Source of the DNA: Streptomyces hiroshimensis
GTDB lineage: Bacteria > Actinomycetota > Actinomycetes > Streptomycetales > Streptomycetaceae
Assembly: GCF_014650335.1 (NCBI RefSeq)
Contig: NZ_BMUT01000005.1
Coordinates: forward strand, 375,564-439,563
DNA: 64,000 nucleotides
Direction of reading: 5' to 3'
The position numbers and the translations under genes are program-made. Under the pieces are notes generated by a model. It was not told the DNA's origin. It saw only the letters and a list, made by a program, of their open reading frames with translations, and did not search any database. Each line of letters opens with the position of its first letter. Position 1 is the stretch's first letter. Positions 62,282-64,000 of this stretch are shown here, one piece after another.

Positions 62282-63468
62282 CCGGCGGCACGGCCGGCCC
62301 CGGGGGCGGCACCGGCCAGGGCGCGGCACGCGGCGGGGGCCAGGGCAGACGGGCCCGCGAGGCCGAGCGCGCCATGGGCGCGGCGACCCCGGCGGGCCTG
62401 GGGGGCCGCGTCTGGGAGGCGCTGCGCCCGCTGGACCCCTACCGGTCGGTGAAGGCGGCGCTGGGCGCCCTCGTCATCGGCTCGGTGGTCATAACGACCT
62501 TCCTGGTCTTCGTCGCGATCCACTCGGCGACCGAGCTCCGGGTGATCACCGTCTTCTCGATCATCGCCTCGCTGCTGATAACGCAGTTCGTCGCGCAGGG
62601 CCTGACCGCGCCGCTGGACGAGATGACCGAGGTGACCCGCGCGATGGCGCAGGGTGACTACACGCGCCGGGTGGGCGCCGGGCGGCGGGACGAGTTCGGG
62701 CACCTGGCGAACGCCTTCAACCGCATGGCGGCCGACCTGGAGGCGGTGGACACCCACCGCAAGGAGCTCGTCGCCAACGTCTCGCACGAGCTGCGGACCC
62801 CGATCGCGGGCCTGCGGGCGGTCCTGGAGAACGTGGTGGACGGGGTGTCGGCCGCGGATCCGGAGACGATGCGGACGGCGCTGCGCCAGACCGAGCGGCT
62901 CGGCCGCCTGGTGGAGCAGCTGCTGGATCTGTCCCGGCTCGACAACGGGGTCGTACCGCTGCACGCGCGGCGCTTCGAGGTGTGGCCGTATCTGGCGGGC
63001 GTCCTGAAGGAGGCGAGCATGGCCAACGGCTCCGGCTCCTCTCCGCACGCCCGCAAGGACGTGCATCTGCACCTGGACGTGTCCCCGCCGGAGCTGACGG
63101 CCCACGCGGACGCGGAGCGGCTGCACCAGGTGGTGGCGAACCTGGTGGACAACGCGGTCAAGCACAGCCCCCCGCACGGGCGGGTCACGGTGCGGGCGCG
63201 CCGGGGCGAGGGGCCGCAGTCGCTGGCCCTGGAGGTGCTGGACGAGGGCCCGGGTATCCCCGAGGCGGAGCGGCACCGGGTCTTCGAGCGGTTCAACCGG
63301 GGCGGCTCGGGCCAGCAGGGCCCGGGCACGGACGGCGGTACGGGGCTGGGGCTGGCCATCGCCCGCTGGGCGGTGGATCTGCACGGCGGGAGCATCGGGG
63401 TGGCCGAATCCCCGCATGGGTGCCGCATTCAGGTCACTCTTCCGGGCGTACCGCGCGATCACGTTTGA
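62278..63468 (+). CDS. Sensor histidine kinase
   Basis: 396 residues. Two membrane helices (LVIGSVVITTFLVFVAIHSA, VITVFSIIASLLITQFV) with a very short external loop, HAMP domain (GLTAPLDEMTEVTRAMAQGDY), phosphoacceptor box VANVSHELRTPIAGL, N-box LVDNAVKHSP and G-boxes LDEGPGIPE and GGTGLGLAIARWAV. Little external sensing domain, so it probably senses within the membrane. Pairs with the upstream regulator, just before kgd. Confidence 0.96.
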   Translation: MTGGTAGPGGGTGQGAARGGGQGRRAREAERAMGAATPAGLGGRVWEALRPLDPYRSVKAALGALVIGSVVITTFLVFVAIHSATELRVITVFSIIASLLITQFVAQGLTAPLDEMTEVTRAMAQGDYTRRVGAGRRDEFGHLANAFNRMAADLEAVDTHRKELVANVSHELRTPIAGLRAVLENVVDGVSAADPETMRTALRQTERLGRLVEQLLDLSRLDNGVVPLHARRFEVWPYLAGVLKEASMANGSGSSPHARKDVHLHLDVSPPELTAHADAERLHQVVANLVDNAVKHSPPHGRVTVRARRGEGPQSLALEVLDEGPGIPEAERHRVFERFNRGGSGQQGPGTDGGTGLGLAIARWAVDLHGGSIGVAESPHGCRIQVTLPGVPRDHV

Positions 63469-63708
63469 CGTATGGTCGGTGGCGGAGGCACACATTCGAG
63501 GGAGTGTGGGGCGCGCTTGAGCGAACCCTGATACCCCTGGGACCAGCAGAACCCCGTGTGTTTCCCGCCAAGTCATGCCCCGAAACCCCGGAGCGAATGT
63601 GACTTGCGCGACTGCTGGCCCGGGTGGCCTGCATCAACCCTGCAGACAGGCGTAGCCTTTATTCCCGCTGTCCATCACCTTGTGAAGCGGAAGAGGGCGG
63701 TTGCCGCC

Positions 63709-64000
63709 GTGTCGCCACAGTCCCCCAACACCTCGAGCATCTCGACCGACCAAGACGGGCAGGGTAAGAGCCCTGCAGACGTCTTCGGTCCCAATGAGTG
63801 GCTCGTCGACGAGATCTACCAGCAGTACCTCCAGGACCCGAACTCGGTCGACCGAGCCTGGTGGGACTTCTTCGCCGACTACAAGCCGGGCACTGCGGCG
63901 GCCGCGCCGCCGCAGGAAGTGATCGAAGCCGCGGGCGGCCCCGCCCCGGCCGCCACCACGCCCGCGGCGCCCGCCGCCCCGGCCCAGGCCGCTCCGGCCG
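63709..64000 (+). CDS. kgd: Multifunctional 2-oxoglutarate dehydrogenase, N-terminal part (cut by window edge)
   Basis: 97 residues visible from GTG 63709. The N-terminal segment FGPNEWLVDEIYQQYLQDP then DRAWWDFFADYKPG is diagnostic of the actinobacterial E1o/KGD protein. A Pro/Ala-rich linker follows, leading to the acyltransferase domain outside the window. Central TCA-cycle enzyme. Confidence 0.95.
   Translation, partial: MSPQSPNTSSISTDQDGQGKSPADVFGPNEWLVDEIYQQYLQDPNSVDRAWWDFFADYKPGTAAAAPPQEVIEAAGGPAPAATTPAAPAAPAQAAPA

Overview
The window is high-GC actinobacterial DNA, almost certainly a Streptomyces chromosome. Codon positions are extremely GC-rich, GTG/TTG starts are common, and starts and stops often overlap as ATGA or GTGA. 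The left flank has the streptomycete order prfA-rpmE-LCP-rho-thrB-thrC-hom-lysA-nrtL-response regulator. The right part holds a conservon (cvnABCD), lon and the start of kgd.

Layout. (1) 1-11512: housekeeping block on the minus strand covering translation (RF1, L31), cell-wall glycopolymer transfer (LCP), Rho, and the threonine/lysine branch of the aspartate pathway. (2) 11513-11584: tRNA-Arg(CCG), whose 3' part is the left attachment site of an integrated element. (3) About 11543-32215: a 20.7-kb actinomycete integrative and conjugative element (AICE) bounded by identical 44-bp att cores. One long minus-strand operon runs from a small DUF6284-type gene through a GGDEF cyclase, a metallopeptidase-like protein, membrane spread proteins, TraB, MazG-like, SSB, a C5 cytosine methyltransferase, prim-pol, a DUF3631 helicase, Xis and Int. 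A divergent GntR (KorSA-like) repressor with a 40-bp palindromic operator and a TPR/XRE regulator lie beyond it. Lower-GC cargo near attR comprises hicB-hicA-pentapeptide membrane protein and a second toxin-antitoxin-like pair. (4) 32216-32587: a scar containing a frameshifted copy of the element's terminal antitoxin-like gene, suggesting an older element at the same tRNA. (5) 32588-64000: chromosomal genes. These are an amino-acid permease, a polysaccharide deacetylase, two divergent diiron proteins with a TetR regulator, an NlpC/P60 hydrolase, a conservon linked to a styrene-monooxygenase-like flavoprotein, a PP2C-like phosphatase, two MarR regulators, GH25 lysozyme, a large M4 metalloprotease, an MBL-fold hydrolase, Lon with an HspR (HAIR) operator, a GlxA-type regulator, an imine-reductase-like protein, a two-component system and kgd.

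The most unusual signals are inside the element. There are two separate iteron-like arrays: a 9-mer related to GTTGCGGAT at the rep/xis junction, and CCTGTC/GACAGG beside traB. A 97-bp leader is duplicated exactly from stop codon to start codon in front of both the methyltransferase and the prim-pol gene. A HicBA module is apparently co-transcribed with a membrane pentapeptide-repeat protein and carries a HicA lacking the usual histidine. All functional statements come from reading sequence; no database search was run.
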